Source of the DNA: Gammaproteobacteria bacterium 45_16_T64 | GTDB lineage: Bacteria; Pseudomonadota; Gammaproteobacteria; Pseudomonadales; Ketobacteraceae | Length of the DNA: 64,000 bases | Reading direction: 5' to 3' | Assembly (NCBI GenBank): GCA_002162955.1 | Contig: MABD01000040.1 | Location: 1 to 64,000, forward strand | Shown: one piece after another, positions 28,571 through 37,655 of the stretch | How the letters are laid out: each line of letters opens with the position of its first letter | Numbering within the stretch: the stretch's first letter is position 1 | Made by a program: the position numbers and the translations under genes | Notes under the pieces: model-generated | Seen by the model: the letters and a program-made list of their open reading frames with translations, nothing else | Told to the model about the DNA's origin: nothing | Databases searched by the model: none

Positions 28571-29986
28571 ATGACGAGAAACACCGTAATAGAAAAGTAC
28601 TTAGCCAAATACGCTGAACATTTGGCTTCGTCATTAGCAGGCTTCCCCCACAATAGAATGTTTGAGCGCTGTGTCGTCATTCCGGTGTATGATGAGTCGC
28701 CCGCGTTTATTGAGCGAATGCAAGCGCCTGCGCCCCCTAACACGCTATTTATTACCGTGTTAAATTGCCCGCAATCATGTACTGAAGAGCAACGGCTTTC
28801 TACACAACAATCCCGTCAATATTTACGAGATCAAGGCCACGTCATGTGGACCAGCCAACGCCATGATGCACTTCAACTCATTCAGACTCAGGCGAAGGAG
28901 AAGGCACAACACCGTTATTATTGGCTAGTGTGGGATATCACCGAGTGGTGTATTGATGCTGCATTGGACCCAATCGCTCACCACACTCCCTTGCCTGGAT
29001 TCCTTCATGGCGTAGGATATGCGCGAAAGTTGGGTATGGACACCGCTCTTCAGCTCTTATACCAGCAACAAATTAGTGACCCTTTTTTACTATCTACCGA
29101 CGCCGATGCAATCCTACCTGAAGGATATTTTGACGCGATTAATAGTCCAAGCCCCCTTGCGGGCTATATCTTCCCTTTTCAACACCGGCCACTGAGCACC
29201 GAATTCGCTAACGGGTCTGTAGAGTCTCAAATATATGAGTTATCACTACGGTATTATGTGATGGGACTGCGTTGGGCCAATTGCCCATGGGCCTTTCACA
29301 CCATCGGCAGTACGTTCGCCATTCACGGTCATCATTATGCAGCCAATCGAGGCTTTCCAAAAAGAGAGGCTGGAGAGGATTTTTATCTATTAAATAAGGT
29401 TGCTAAAACAGGTTCATTACTGTGCCTTCAATCGCCCACAATATCGCTAAGTGACAGAGCCTCCCATAGAGTCCCTTTTGGTACTGGCCCGGCTATCGAG
29501 AGACTGACAAGAATGGAAGATAAAGCGGGTGAGTTTATGTTCTACCATCCAACCTGCTTTGTGTGGTTACAAGAATGGATGTCCTGCATCTCGGCACTTT
29601 TCTCTGATGATCTAACCACCACTCTGGAAACTCGAAGCGATAATGCTGAAGAGTTAACAATCATACTTAACCTAATTGGCATTCAAAAAGCGATCAATCA
29701 TAGTCGAAAGCAGAGTAAATCAGCAACCGACTTCGTCAGACATATGCTGACTTGGTTTGATGCTTTTCGTACATTGAAATTTATTCACACTGCACGTGAT
29801 CACTTCCTCCCCTCAGTCACTCTAGGCGATTGGATAAATAGTATTTACTCTGGAGCCCACCCTTTTGTTCCGTCAACATCAGAGGCATTACACACATCAT
29901 CCCTGGCCTCTAAAACGTCAACACTTCTTACGCACATTCGCACGCTAGAACACAAAAACCTTCCCTATACCTGCTCCATTAAATAG
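28571..29986 (+). CDS. GT-A-fold glycosyltransferase-like protein
   Basis: This is a 471-residue protein with traits of a family 2-type nucleotide-diphospho-sugar transferase. VVIPVYDES (35-43) fits the first strand and loop, STDADAILP holds a DxD at Asp177/Asp179 for metal and sugar nucleotide, and REAGEDFYLL (265-274) fits the ED/acceptor-site motif. There is no transmembrane segment. The C-terminal 170 residues are helical and unassigned. It is not in a polysaccharide cluster; its only companion is the preceding 86-residue gene. It is convergent with the AraC gene nine bases away. Acceptor and sugar are unknown. Confidence 0.7.
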   Translation: MTRNTVIEKYLAKYAEHLASSLAGFPHNRMFERCVVIPVYDESPAFIERMQAPAPPNTLFITVLNCPQSCTEEQRLSTQQSRQYLRDQGHVMWTSQRHDALQLIQTQAKEKAQHRYYWLVWDITEWCIDAALDPIAHHTPLPGFLHGVGYARKLGMDTALQLLYQQQISDPFLLSTDADAILPEGYFDAINSPSPLAGYIFPFQHRPLSTEFANGSVESQIYELSLRYYVMGLRWANCPWAFHTIGSTFAIHGHHYAANRGFPKREAGEDFYLLNKVAKTGSLLCLQSPTISLSDRASHRVPFGTGPAIERLTRMEDKAGEFMFYHPTCFVWLQEWMSCISALFSDDLTTTLETRSDNAEELTIILNLIGIQKAINHSRKQSKSATDFVRHMLTWFDAFRTLKFIHTARDHFLPSVTLGDWINSIYSGAHPFVPSTSEALHTSSLASKTSTLLTHIRTLEHKNLPYTCSIK

Positions 29987-29995
29987 TATTCGATG

Positions 29996-31042
29996 CTATT
30001 TTTCTTCGGTGCTATTTTTCTTAGGTGTATGCTGTTCACGATATTCAGCAGGTGTGAACCCTGTCCACCGCTTAAAAGCGCGATAAAATGCACTGGTTTC
30101 CGAGAAACGTAATTTTTCCGCCACAACTTCAATAGGTATCGCCGGGTTCTCTAACATTCGACACGCCACCTTCTGTTGAACTTGCACCAACAGTTCAGAA
30201 TATGTCGTTTCCTGCGCCTCCAACTTACGACGCAATGTACGCTCATTCATGTGAAAATGTTCTGCCACTTTATTGATACTGGGTTTACCCTGCTGAATAT
30301 GGGCAAGCAATAAACTCTCCACTTTGTCTGCTATACTACCTTCTTGGCTTAGAGAGAGTAACTGCCGATCGGCCTCTTCTGTCAGTAGCGCCAATATCGA
30401 TTCATCACTATGCAGCAACTTCTGCTCCAACAATTTGGCAGAAAATATCACTTGAGTTTTGTCACAGCCGAACCGGATCGGCGCATTGAAGATTCTCCGA
30501 TACTCCTCCATGTATTCGGGCTCTTTATGCTCAAACCTTACCTCTATCACCTCCATGTCTGTGCTAACGACATTCTTAGCAATATTCGCGATTTGCACTA
30601 AACCAAACTCGGCCCTGATTCGATTACACAAATCCGTTGAATTCGGATAATGATAGGTTAAAACCGCATACTCACCTTCGACTTCAAGCACCGAGGGTTC
30701 AGAATCACTGATCAGACTGTGGTACTTAAAAAACAAATCAAATGCATCACCAGTGGTGGCTGCCGTCATTAACATATGTCCCAAAACACCCAGCATGCTG
30801 GGGTTCGTTTGCTCTCCCATATGAAGACCCAACGCTGGATCTTCTAACATCTCAACGGCCTTTTCTTGAGCACGATCATAAAGAGAGATATCAATACGAT
30901 TTTCCGTACCATCTACGACTTGATGAGAGATATCAATAGCTGAGAGAAACTGATCTGCATCAATACCTTTGCTCATCAACGAACTTAATAACGTTCGAAT
31001 CATCGGCATCGATATTTCTGAGCGTTTTGGGTTATTATTCAT
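29996..31042 (-). CDS. AraC-family regulator downstream of yaaA and HopJ
   Basis: This is a 348-residue regulator with an Arabinose_bd-type N-terminal domain (about 10-230) and a C-terminal AraC HTH (about 245-340) with INKVAEHFHMNERTLRRKL and AEKLRFSETSAFYRAFKRW. It starts five bases after the HopJ-family stop, so it is the third gene of a tight operon with yaaA. Its length and layout match the regulator at 16685-17686, but the sequences are clearly different. The effector and target are unknown; control of its own operon is plausible. Confidence 0.9.
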   Translation of the reverse strand: MNNNPKRSEISMPMIRTLLSSLMSKGIDADQFLSAIDISHQVVDGTENRIDISLYDRAQEKAVEMLEDPALGLHMGEQTNPSMLGVLGHMLMTAATTGDAFDLFFKYHSLISDSEPSVLEVEGEYAVLTYHYPNSTDLCNRIRAEFGLVQIANIAKNVVSTDMEVIEVRFEHKEPEYMEEYRRIFNAPIRFGCDKTQVIFSAKLLEQKLLHSDESILALLTEEADRQLLSLSQEGSIADKVESLLLAHIQQGKPSINKVAEHFHMNERTLRRKLEAQETTYSELLVQVQQKVACRMLENPAIPIEVVAEKLRFSETSAFYRAFKRWTGFTPAEYREQHTPKKNSTEEK

Positions 31043-31047
31043 AGCAC

Positions 31048-31404
31048 TTACGCGGGATTCAACGAAAGTACTTTCGTATCAAATCCGATGCCATCCCAAC
31101 CAGACACCATGAACGTTCGAATATTCTGATGATCCGTTCCATCAGCATGTTGCAAAACATCCACTACATAATAGTCACCAAAACAATGCAACGTCGCCTG
31201 CTGGTCTAGGCCGTTTAGCTTTGCAAAAGCAAACAACTTACATGAACCCTCATTCGTTCCGGCTTCGTTATAAAATCGACTGCTATCAACACCATTATAA
31301 AATCCCGACGGCGCATAAGAATAGTGTGCTGTAACGATATCCATCGTATCAGTAAAAGCCACAGGGCCTTTCTTTGCAGCTTGTACGAATTCATTCAATG
31401 TCAT
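31048..31404 (-). CDS. HopJ type III effector family protein
   Basis: This is a 118-residue protein. It carries the family pattern FYNGVDSSRFYNEAGTNEGS followed by Cys-Lys, then an LHCFGDYYVVDVL-like strand region. HopJ proteins take their name from a Pseudomonas syringae effector, but the family is common in harmless marine and soil bacteria and has no proven secretion there. I see no type III secretion gene in the window. Its ATG overlaps the yaaA TGA (ATGA). The tie to yaaA suggests a housekeeping or oxidative-stress role. Confidence 0.85.
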   Translation of the reverse strand: MTLNEFVQAAKKGPVAFTDTMDIVTAHYSYAPSGFYNGVDSSRFYNEAGTNEGSCKLFAFAKLNGLDQQATLHCFGDYYVVDVLQHADGTDHQNIRTFMVSGWDGIGFDTKVLSLNPA

Positions 31405-32189
31405 TTTCTATCACTCTCTTTACGTATAAAAACCCATTCGCTATCAGTAGACATAGCATTATTGAAACAATACCCTTCGATATCAAACCCCTTTATGTCT
31501 TCTGGTTCCTTCACTCTATTCTGGACGATATAGTTAACCATAAGACCACGAGCACGCTTTGCATAGATCCCAACAATCTTAAAGGCTCCGGCTTTCTCAT
31601 CTTTAAATACGGGTGTAATCACAGAGCAGTTCAATGCTTTCTTTCTAACTGACTTAAAATATTCAGTGGATGCCAAATTAATCAACGTTGGTTGCTTGTT
31701 TTTCAAGCTCACAAAGTCACTATTTATCGCATCGGTAATGTCCCCACCCCAAAAATCGTAGAGGTTTTTGCCCTTTTCATTAGACAGCTTGGTGCCCATT
31801 TCCAATCGGTAGGGCTGAATCAAATCTAACGGACGCAATAAACCGTATAAACCAGAGAGTATCCTTAAGTGTTTCTGGGCAAAATTAAAATCTGACTTTT
31901 TGAATGCGTAAGCATTCATCCCGGCATACACATCCCCCTTAAAGGCCAGGACTGCCTGCCTCGCATTTTGCTCGGTAAACGGCACACTCCATTCCCCAAA
32001 CCTTGCCGCATTCAACCCAGCCAAGTTATCACTTAGGCCCATTAATTGCGCTACTTGCTGGGGAGAATAGCCCTTTAGAATATCGATTAGTTGCTGGGAC
32101 TGATCCAGCATCGAGGGCATTGAATGTTCCTTAATAGGTACATCCGTTTCATAATCTAGTTTTTTTGCAGGAGAAACAACGATTAACAT
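31401..32189 (-). CDS. yaaA: Peroxide stress protein YaaA
   Basis: This is a 262-residue DUF328/UPF0246 protein. It starts MLIVVSPAKKLDYE, which matches the family N-terminus, so the ATG at 32189 is chosen over a TTG four codons upstream. In E. coli YaaA is induced by peroxide through OxyR and limits damage by free iron. Conserved segments such as GLYGLLRPLDLIQPYRLEMGT are present. It opens an overlapping operon with the HopJ-family gene and an AraC regulator. I could not make out an OxyR site in the 214-base upstream gap. Confidence 0.93.
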   Translation of the reverse strand: MLIVVSPAKKLDYETDVPIKEHSMPSMLDQSQQLIDILKGYSPQQVAQLMGLSDNLAGLNAARFGEWSVPFTEQNARQAVLAFKGDVYAGMNAYAFKKSDFNFAQKHLRILSGLYGLLRPLDLIQPYRLEMGTKLSNEKGKNLYDFWGGDITDAINSDFVSLKNKQPTLINLASTEYFKSVRKKALNCSVITPVFKDEKAGAFKIVGIYAKRARGLMVNYIVQNRVKEPEDIKGFDIEGYCFNNAMSTDSEWVFIRKESDRK

Positions 32190-32403
32190 AAGAGGCTTCA
32201 ATCTCGGTTAGGTACTCATATCCAAGTTAGGGATTTTCGCACACTACCGTATTTTTACCAATATTATCAATCGGTAATGAATTGTTATTCCACAAAAATT
32301 TCATTGATATCCGCCAAAAATTTAGATAAAACTAGGGCTAACAACTATATTTAGGGTAGATCAACCGTTCAATCTTGGTGTCTTGCCTTCAAGGATTACG
32401 ATT

Positions 32404-33189
32404 ATGGCGTTAATTACTGCTCTCGTTACCGGGGCATCCAGTGGCATCGGTTACGAAATTAGCCGGGTTCTCGCAGAACAAGGTCATGACCTAGTGCTTG
32501 TCGCACGGCGAGAACAGAATTTAACGCATTTGGCGAATTTCCTTGAACGGGAAAATAAGATCCACGTCAAAGTCATTGCCGCCGACCTCACAGACCCAAC
32601 CGCTGCAAACCGGATATATCAACAATTACGCAGAGACAATATTCCTGTGGATATCCTGGTCAACAATGCTGGTAGTGGATATTGGGGACCCTTTACCCAA
32701 CAACCACAAAGCAATGACCTGCATATGATTCAGCTGAATATATTGGCACTTACCCAGCTGACAAAACTGGTGTCTGAAGACATGGTAAAAAGAGGGTTAG
32801 GTAAAATCCTTAACATTGCATCGGCAGCAAGCTTTGTCCCTGGCCCCTATATGTCGGTATATTACGCGTCAAAAGCCTATGTTCTCTCCTTTAGTGAAGC
32901 ATTACGCTCAGAGCTAAGTCGCACGGGTGTTAGTGTCACAACCTTTTGTCCTGGCCCAGTATCATCGGAGTTTCATCAACATGCTGGCACTGATGATATA
33001 TTCCTAATGCGCCGCGCCCCCATAATGGGGTCGGCTCAAGCCGCCAAACTCGCAGTGAAAGCCATGCAAAAACGAAAAGCAGTAGAAGTGCCTGGTATTC
33101 TCAACAAATTACTTACCACACTGCCCCGTTTTGTACCGCGATCCTGGGTAATCGCTATAGCCAGGTTAATATTACGACCCTACAATTAG
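32404..33189 (+). CDS. Short-chain dehydrogenase/reductase, DltE-like
   Basis: This is a 261-residue classical SDR. The ATG at 32404 with AAGGA upstream is preferred to a TTG seven codons earlier. TGASSGIG binds the cofactor; RR/RxEQ after strand 2 suggests NADPH preference. NNAG, a Ser in NIASAAS and YYASKAY give the catalytic triad. The C-terminal helix (about 235-255) is hydrophobic and could touch the membrane. Its stop is 16 bases from the convergent GGDEF gene. The substrate cannot be told from the sequence. Confidence 0.9.
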   Translation: MALITALVTGASSGIGYEISRVLAEQGHDLVLVARREQNLTHLANFLERENKIHVKVIAADLTDPTAANRIYQQLRRDNIPVDILVNNAGSGYWGPFTQQPQSNDLHMIQLNILALTQLTKLVSEDMVKRGLGKILNIASAASFVPGPYMSVYYASKAYVLSFSEALRSELSRTGVSVTTFCPGPVSSEFHQHAGTDDIFLMRRAPIMGSAQAAKLAVKAMQKRKAVEVPGILNKLLTTLPRFVPRSWVIAIARLILRPYN

Positions 33190-33205
33190 CAGAGTATCCA
33201 TTATT

Positions 33206-34189
33206 CTATGGATAACAGGAAAAACGATTTCGTCCATGCGACTTCGCTTCGTACAGGGCCTTGTCCGCACTACTAATTGTGGACTCAATGTCCTGACAGC
33301 CATTCCATTGGGAGATACCGATAGAGATTGTCACTGGCACCAGAGGCTTTCCTTCGTTCATTATCCTAAGCGATTCTACGCCTTGGCGCAGTCGCTCAGC
33401 AACAATTTTGGCGGCACTCACCGTGCTACTAGGAAGTATTACAATAAACTCTTCCCCACCATAACGCGCAATTTTATCAATCGGGCGTAGCCGTCGTTGC
33501 ATAACATCAGCAACCTTCGCCAGTACCTCATCACCCAATTGATGCCCATAATTGTCGTTAAACCGCTTAAAATGATCAATATCTAACATCATTATGGTAA
33601 GTGGAGCAATATCATCCAGTGACACCTGATCAAGGCGAAGCAACAAATCGTTTAACCACCGACGATTCTGAAGCCCCGTCAGCACGTCAATCGTTGCATC
33701 TCGCTTATGCTGCTCTTGAATCAATAAACTGTCAGTGACCACCGTATTACCCATTCGAACACGCTTAGACAGGATATGCAGCAAATTACGACAGAAGCCA
33801 TGAGAGAGATCAATCATTTCCCACAACGTAGCGCTATCCATTGCTAACACGATCGCAGTGCCGTTGGCTTTGACATAAGCCGATGGATTTTTACCATCAA
33901 ACATAGACATTTCGCCCACACACTCTCCGACTGACAATGTCGCAATAGGTAAATTAGAAGTACTATCCAAGTGCACTGAAAAGACGCCACGTAAAATCAA
34001 ATAGAAAAAATGATTACCCTCTCCAGGGTCCAATATCAACTCACCATCGACTATATTTTGCATAACACACTGGCGTAGTAATACTTCTAGAGGCTCAATC
34101 TCAACATCGTTAAATAACGGCATTTCAGAAAAATTAATTTCATCGTCATTTGATCCAATTGCAGATGATAGATCATCCATCAGCCCCAT
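33206..34189 (-). CDS. Cyclic-nucleotide-binding-like GGDEF diguanylate cyclase
   Basis: This is a 327-residue protein. The ATG at 34189 follows AGGG; an upstream GTG at 34231 would add 14 residues. A cNMP-binding (CAP_ED-like) domain spans about 24-140, with a degenerate phosphate-binding cassette (GECVGEMSMFDGKNPSA). The GGDEF domain (about 160-325) has GGEEF at 244-248 and an inhibitory-site RxxD (RPID, 235-238). It is predicted to make cyclic-di-GMP in response to a nucleotide or to redox/ligand input of the cNMP-fold domain. It is soluble. Next to it on the same strand are two histidine kinases. Its upstream region carries repeated ATAGTGTC units. Confidence 0.92.
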   Translation of the reverse strand: MGLMDDLSSAIGSNDDEINFSEMPLFNDVEIEPLEVLLRQCVMQNIVDGELILDPGEGNHFFYLILRGVFSVHLDSTSNLPIATLSVGECVGEMSMFDGKNPSAYVKANGTAIVLAMDSATLWEMIDLSHGFCRNLLHILSKRVRMGNTVVTDSLLIQEQHKRDATIDVLTGLQNRRWLNDLLLRLDQVSLDDIAPLTIMMLDIDHFKRFNDNYGHQLGDEVLAKVADVMQRRLRPIDKIARYGGEEFIVILPSSTVSAAKIVAERLRQGVESLRIMNEGKPLVPVTISIGISQWNGCQDIESTISSADKALYEAKSHGRNRFSCYP

Positions 34190-34226
34190 TGAAATTGCCC
34201 TCACATTGAATATGGTCTGTACATAA

Positions 34227-34296
34227 GACACTATGCATTAATAAAAATTGCGTCGACTAAATAGTGTCGGCGCAAAATATAGTGTCAACGCAAAAC
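34227..34296. repeat. Repeated ATAGTGTC units upstream of the cNMP-GGDEF gene
   Basis: Two adjoining 18-base units (34261-34278 and 34279-34296) share ATAGTGTC-NN-CGCAAAA and differ at only a few bases. An inverted copy of the first eight bases, GACACTAT, lies at 34227-34234. On the minus strand the second unit contains a perfect TTGACA (34283-34288). The array sits about 40-110 bases upstream of the GGDEF start, as expected for an operator. Confidence 0.65.
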
Positions 34297-34423
34297 GCCA
34301 ATCATGCAACGTAAACCTCGACCCACACGAAGCTACTAACTCATTGCTGGACAACATTAATTTAATTGTCTAGGTACTGAATCCTCAATCTACGCAATAA
34401 AGAAAATAGATTCGTAGGTCCCA

Positions 34424-35920
34424 TCACGGTTCCAGAAGAAATCGATCCAATTCCTGGGTGAGTTCATTTAGGTGCATTGGTTTACCCACAACTCCTTTCA
34501 TACCAACGCCTAAAATGCGCTTTTTATCATCTGCCATAACACTTGCAGTAAGTGCTAATATCGGTGTATTGGCGTTAGGGCCGTTACCCCCCAGTATGAT
34601 TTCGGTTGCCTCGAGCCCATCCACTACGGGCATTTCAATATCCATCATAATTAGGTCATAGGGGCGATTATTAGCCGCTTCAATCGCCGCTTCGCCATCA
34701 AATACAATGTCCGCATCAACGCCGACCTTGGCCAACATTTTTTGCGCAACACGCTGGTTTACTACGTTGTCTTCCGCAACCAGCACCTTCTTCTTATAGT
34801 CTCTATGGCCCGCTTTGCTCTGACGTTTCACTTCCGAGGTAGACGCCTCACTAGCCACTTCAAACGGTACGGTGATGGTAAATGAGGCACCTTTACCTTC
34901 TTCACTTTCAACCTCAATAACCCCGTTCATCATATCGATCAGGTTCTTACAAATCGTTAATCCTAACCCCGTCCCACCATATTGACGGCTAGTTGAATCA
35001 CTCGCCTGCTCATAGTCCTCAAATATCTTTTCGATCCTATCTTTGGGAATCCCTATACCGGTATCGCTGATTTCCACAATCACGTTATAGCGTTCATCAT
35101 CGATACGGTCGTACCCGACCTCCACCCCTATACACCCCTGATTCGTAAATTTAATGGCGTTACCAATCAGATTCATTAACACTTGCCGAATTCTAGTTGG
35201 GTCACCCAGCAATACCGTAGGCGTTCCCGTTTCTATTTTGAGATCAACTTCGATGGAATTACTTGCCGCTTGTGAGCTATTCAGATCACAAGCATCGCGT
35301 ATTGCCTCTGGCAGGTTAAATGGAACCCGTTCGAACACCAACTTACCGGCTTCAATCTTCGAAAGGTCCAAAATATCATTCAGTATTGTCAATAAAGAAT
35401 TGGCCGAGCGATTAATCAACCCCCCCAACTCTGACTGTTCGTCATCAAGCGTCGTGTCCATTAATAGCTCTGAACTCGCAAGAATACCATTCATCGGAGT
35501 ACGTATTTCATGACTCATATTTGCCAAAAAAGAGCTCTTTGCATGAGACGCAATACCCGCCGAATGTTTCGCCGCAGCCAAATCACGACTCATCAATTCC
35601 AGCTTATCGGTGAGTACGGATTTTTGTTCGAGTTCCATTTCCAACGATTTGGTCAGCACCTCCAGATCCTCTGGGTGCGTCCAACCTTTAGAGATAATCT
35701 GCTCGAATTCATATTCGGCTCGATCCCTATAGAGAGTCCCAAGATAATTTTCCAATGTTTCCAGATAGTTAAGAATATCACTCAGCCCATTTGCCGCTAC
35801 ATTACCGAATTCATCACGCACTAATGAGGCTTCAGACAGCATGAATTTCATGACATCATCTGTACAACTGGATTTTAAACTTTTTAAGTGATTTGAAATA
35901 AGATCAGACCAAATAGACAT
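34424..35920 (-). CDS. Soluble hybrid histidine kinase with receiver
   Basis: This is a 498-residue protein. An N-terminal helical region (1-120) with no recognised sensor domain is followed by HisKA (MSHEIRTP, His137), HATPase ([24 protein letters not shown]) and a C-terminal receiver (LVAEDN, Asp427 in [12 protein letters not shown], Lys in VGKPM). There is no Hpt domain, so phosphate must pass to a separate Hpt protein. It lies between the cNMP-GGDEF gene and a receiver-receiver-kinase gene in the same direction, with gaps of about 100-235 bases, so the three may be related in function but are not tightly coupled. Confidence 0.92.
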   Translation of the reverse strand: MSIWSDLISNHLKSLKSSCTDDVMKFMLSEASLVRDEFGNVAANGLSDILNYLETLENYLGTLYRDRAEYEFEQIISKGWTHPEDLEVLTKSLEMELEQKSVLTDKLELMSRDLAAAKHSAGIASHAKSSFLANMSHEIRTPMNGILASSELLMDTTLDDEQSELGGLINRSANSLLTILNDILDLSKIEAGKLVFERVPFNLPEAIRDACDLNSSQAASNSIEVDLKIETGTPTVLLGDPTRIRQVLMNLIGNAIKFTNQGCIGVEVGYDRIDDERYNVIVEISDTGIGIPKDRIEKIFEDYEQASDSTSRQYGGTGLGLTICKNLIDMMNGVIEVESEEGKGASFTITVPFEVASEASTSEVKRQSKAGHRDYKKKVLVAEDNVVNQRVAQKMLAKVGVDADIVFDGEAAIEAANNRPYDLIMMDIEMPVVDGLEATEIILGGNGPNANTPILALTASVMADDKKRILGVGMKGVVGKPMHLNELTQELDRFLLEP

Positions 35921-36024
35921 CTATAGATTCACCCAAAACAACGAAATTTCTGCCACTAATATACTAAGGTATAGCCTACAATCCACTTTTTCGCCAAAAC
36001 GGGAGTGCGCTTTCAGAGCACCTT

Positions 36025-37497
36025 CTATAAACCACCGGCGAAGTGATCATGTGTTGAATCGGCAACGCCAGACACGACAACAAAAAATGCAGCACCCTGT
36101 TGATGATTCTTATCAATACCAATTTTTCCACCATGAGCATCTACTAGGGACTTGCAAATTGACAATCCTAGGCCAGTACTCGCCTCTCCTCCCGTAGGTT
36201 TGGTACTTAGTCGTGTGTAATCCGAAAATAGGTATTGTTGCTCAGCTTGAGGTATTCCCACCCCACTATCTCGCACCACAAGCGTTGTTTCATCATCACA
36301 CGCCGTCAATTCTATTTCTACTTCCCCCCCTTTAGGGGAAAACTTTAGTGCATTGCTCACTAGATTATCGATCACCTGAGAAAAACGTTTTGCATCTATG
36401 TAAGCTTCTACCTCAGGCTCAAACATTTCGACAAACTCTATGTTTTTTGCCGCGGCCGCCATCTCAAAAAAACCCAGCCGTTCAGAAATCAAAGGGGATA
36501 ATAACTGCAATTTACAATTCAACTTAACCTTACCCGAATTAATACTCGCCATATCCAACAGCCCGTTCAACAAGCCGAGTACGTCTTCACTTGAGTCAAC
36601 AATAAGCCGATAAAATTCATTCTGTCGTTCAATCGACATGTCTTTATTGAGTAACCACTTCCCTGCCGTCATGATATTTCCAATGGGGCCACGCACATCA
36701 TGAGCCACCATCCCTAACAATTTATCCTTTTGGGTGTTCACTTCTTTAAAGCGCTGCAGATGCTCCGAATGATTAAGGTTGCGATTTACCAAACAGTTCA
36801 AATCCTCTGCTTGAAAAGGTCGACGTAGAAAATCATCCGCTCCACTCTTAATAAAATGCACAGATGATGAATCTAACTCGCTAGAGACGCCTATTATTCT
36901 AATATCTCGATCTGGAAAGTCCGTCCGAATATTGGACACCAAACGATATGCCCCTCGACCTTCAATATTAAGATCCACAATTACTACATCAATTTCTACG
37001 TTGTCATTAATCGCCTGTAGCGCCTGCGTATCTTCCTCAACACAAATCACCTCTAACAATTGCAATTTCAGCTGCTCAACATACCACTTCGATTCATCTA
37101 GATCGTTATTTACAACAAGCACTTTTAGAAAACGATTGCGCCACAATCGACCTACCGAACTGATTAAATAGTCGATATTATAAGGGCCCTGCTTGAGCAC
37201 ATAATCAGAGATGCCTTTACTCAACAGCATCGCCCTCATCTTGTTGTCCATTTCCGTAGTAAAAATAATGCCTGGAACGGAATACGACAATACAAGCTCA
37301 ACAACTTCTTCTTCTGAGGCGTCGGGCAAATGCAGGTCTATTGTCGCCAAGAAAAATCGGTCTTCCCCCCCGAGCAACGCCTTTGCCTCAGCAAGACTAT
37401 AAGCAGGTACCGTTTGTATTTCATAGGCGGCTTCTATTTCTGAACATAAAACTGCAGAAAATGCCTGCGAATCCTCAATTACCAGCAGCTTATCCAT
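36025..37497 (-). CDS. Receiver-receiver-histidine kinase
   Basis: This is a 490-residue cytoplasmic protein. Receiver 1 (1-118) is canonical: VIEDS (Glu8/Asp9), Asp54, Lys102. Receiver 2 (125-240) keeps Asp175, but its acidic pocket reads NND (130-132) and the conserved Lys is Arg226 in LRRPF, so it is probably altered or weakly phosphorylated. The kinase has MVAHDVRGP (His266), DNLVSNALKFSP, DSGVGIP and [10 protein letters not shown]. Its input is therefore upstream phosphorylation, not a ligand. The layout suits a kinase that reports the state of another phosphorelay. The C-terminal tail after the ATPase is short. Confidence 0.9.
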   Translation of the reverse strand: MDKLLVIEDSQAFSAVLCSEIEAAYEIQTVPAYSLAEAKALLGGEDRFFLATIDLHLPDASEEEVVELVLSYSVPGIIFTTEMDNKMRAMLLSKGISDYVLKQGPYNIDYLISSVGRLWRNRFLKVLVVNNDLDESKWYVEQLKLQLLEVICVEEDTQALQAINDNVEIDVVIVDLNIEGRGAYRLVSNIRTDFPDRDIRIIGVSSELDSSSVHFIKSGADDFLRRPFQAEDLNCLVNRNLNHSEHLQRFKEVNTQKDKLLGMVAHDVRGPIGNIMTAGKWLLNKDMSIERQNEFYRLIVDSSEDVLGLLNGLLDMASINSGKVKLNCKLQLLSPLISERLGFFEMAAAAKNIEFVEMFEPEVEAYIDAKRFSQVIDNLVSNALKFSPKGGEVEIELTACDDETTLVVRDSGVGIPQAEQQYLFSDYTRLSTKPTGGEASTGLGLSICKSLVDAHGGKIGIDKNHQQGAAFFVVVSGVADSTHDHFAGGL

Positions 37498-37655
37498 TGC
37501 AATAATATACTTACCTAATATTTATGATCAAAGTACTCATCAGTGTAGCCCATACGTGAAAATGCATTGTTCAGGAGGGAGAATTCATCCGCTATTGCAA
37601 TTCAGCGCAAAATCAGCAATAAAGTCTCCCTCAATCCCTTGCTGTAGGTAACATT

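Noticed and set aside
31048-31404. Type III secretion effector
   Set aside because: The HopJ family is common in non-pathogens, and no secretion gene lies in the window.
33193-33212. Short TATCCAT/ATGGATA hairpin between the SDR and GGDEF genes
   Set aside because: Seven-base AT-rich arms without a T-run are weak evidence for a terminator.
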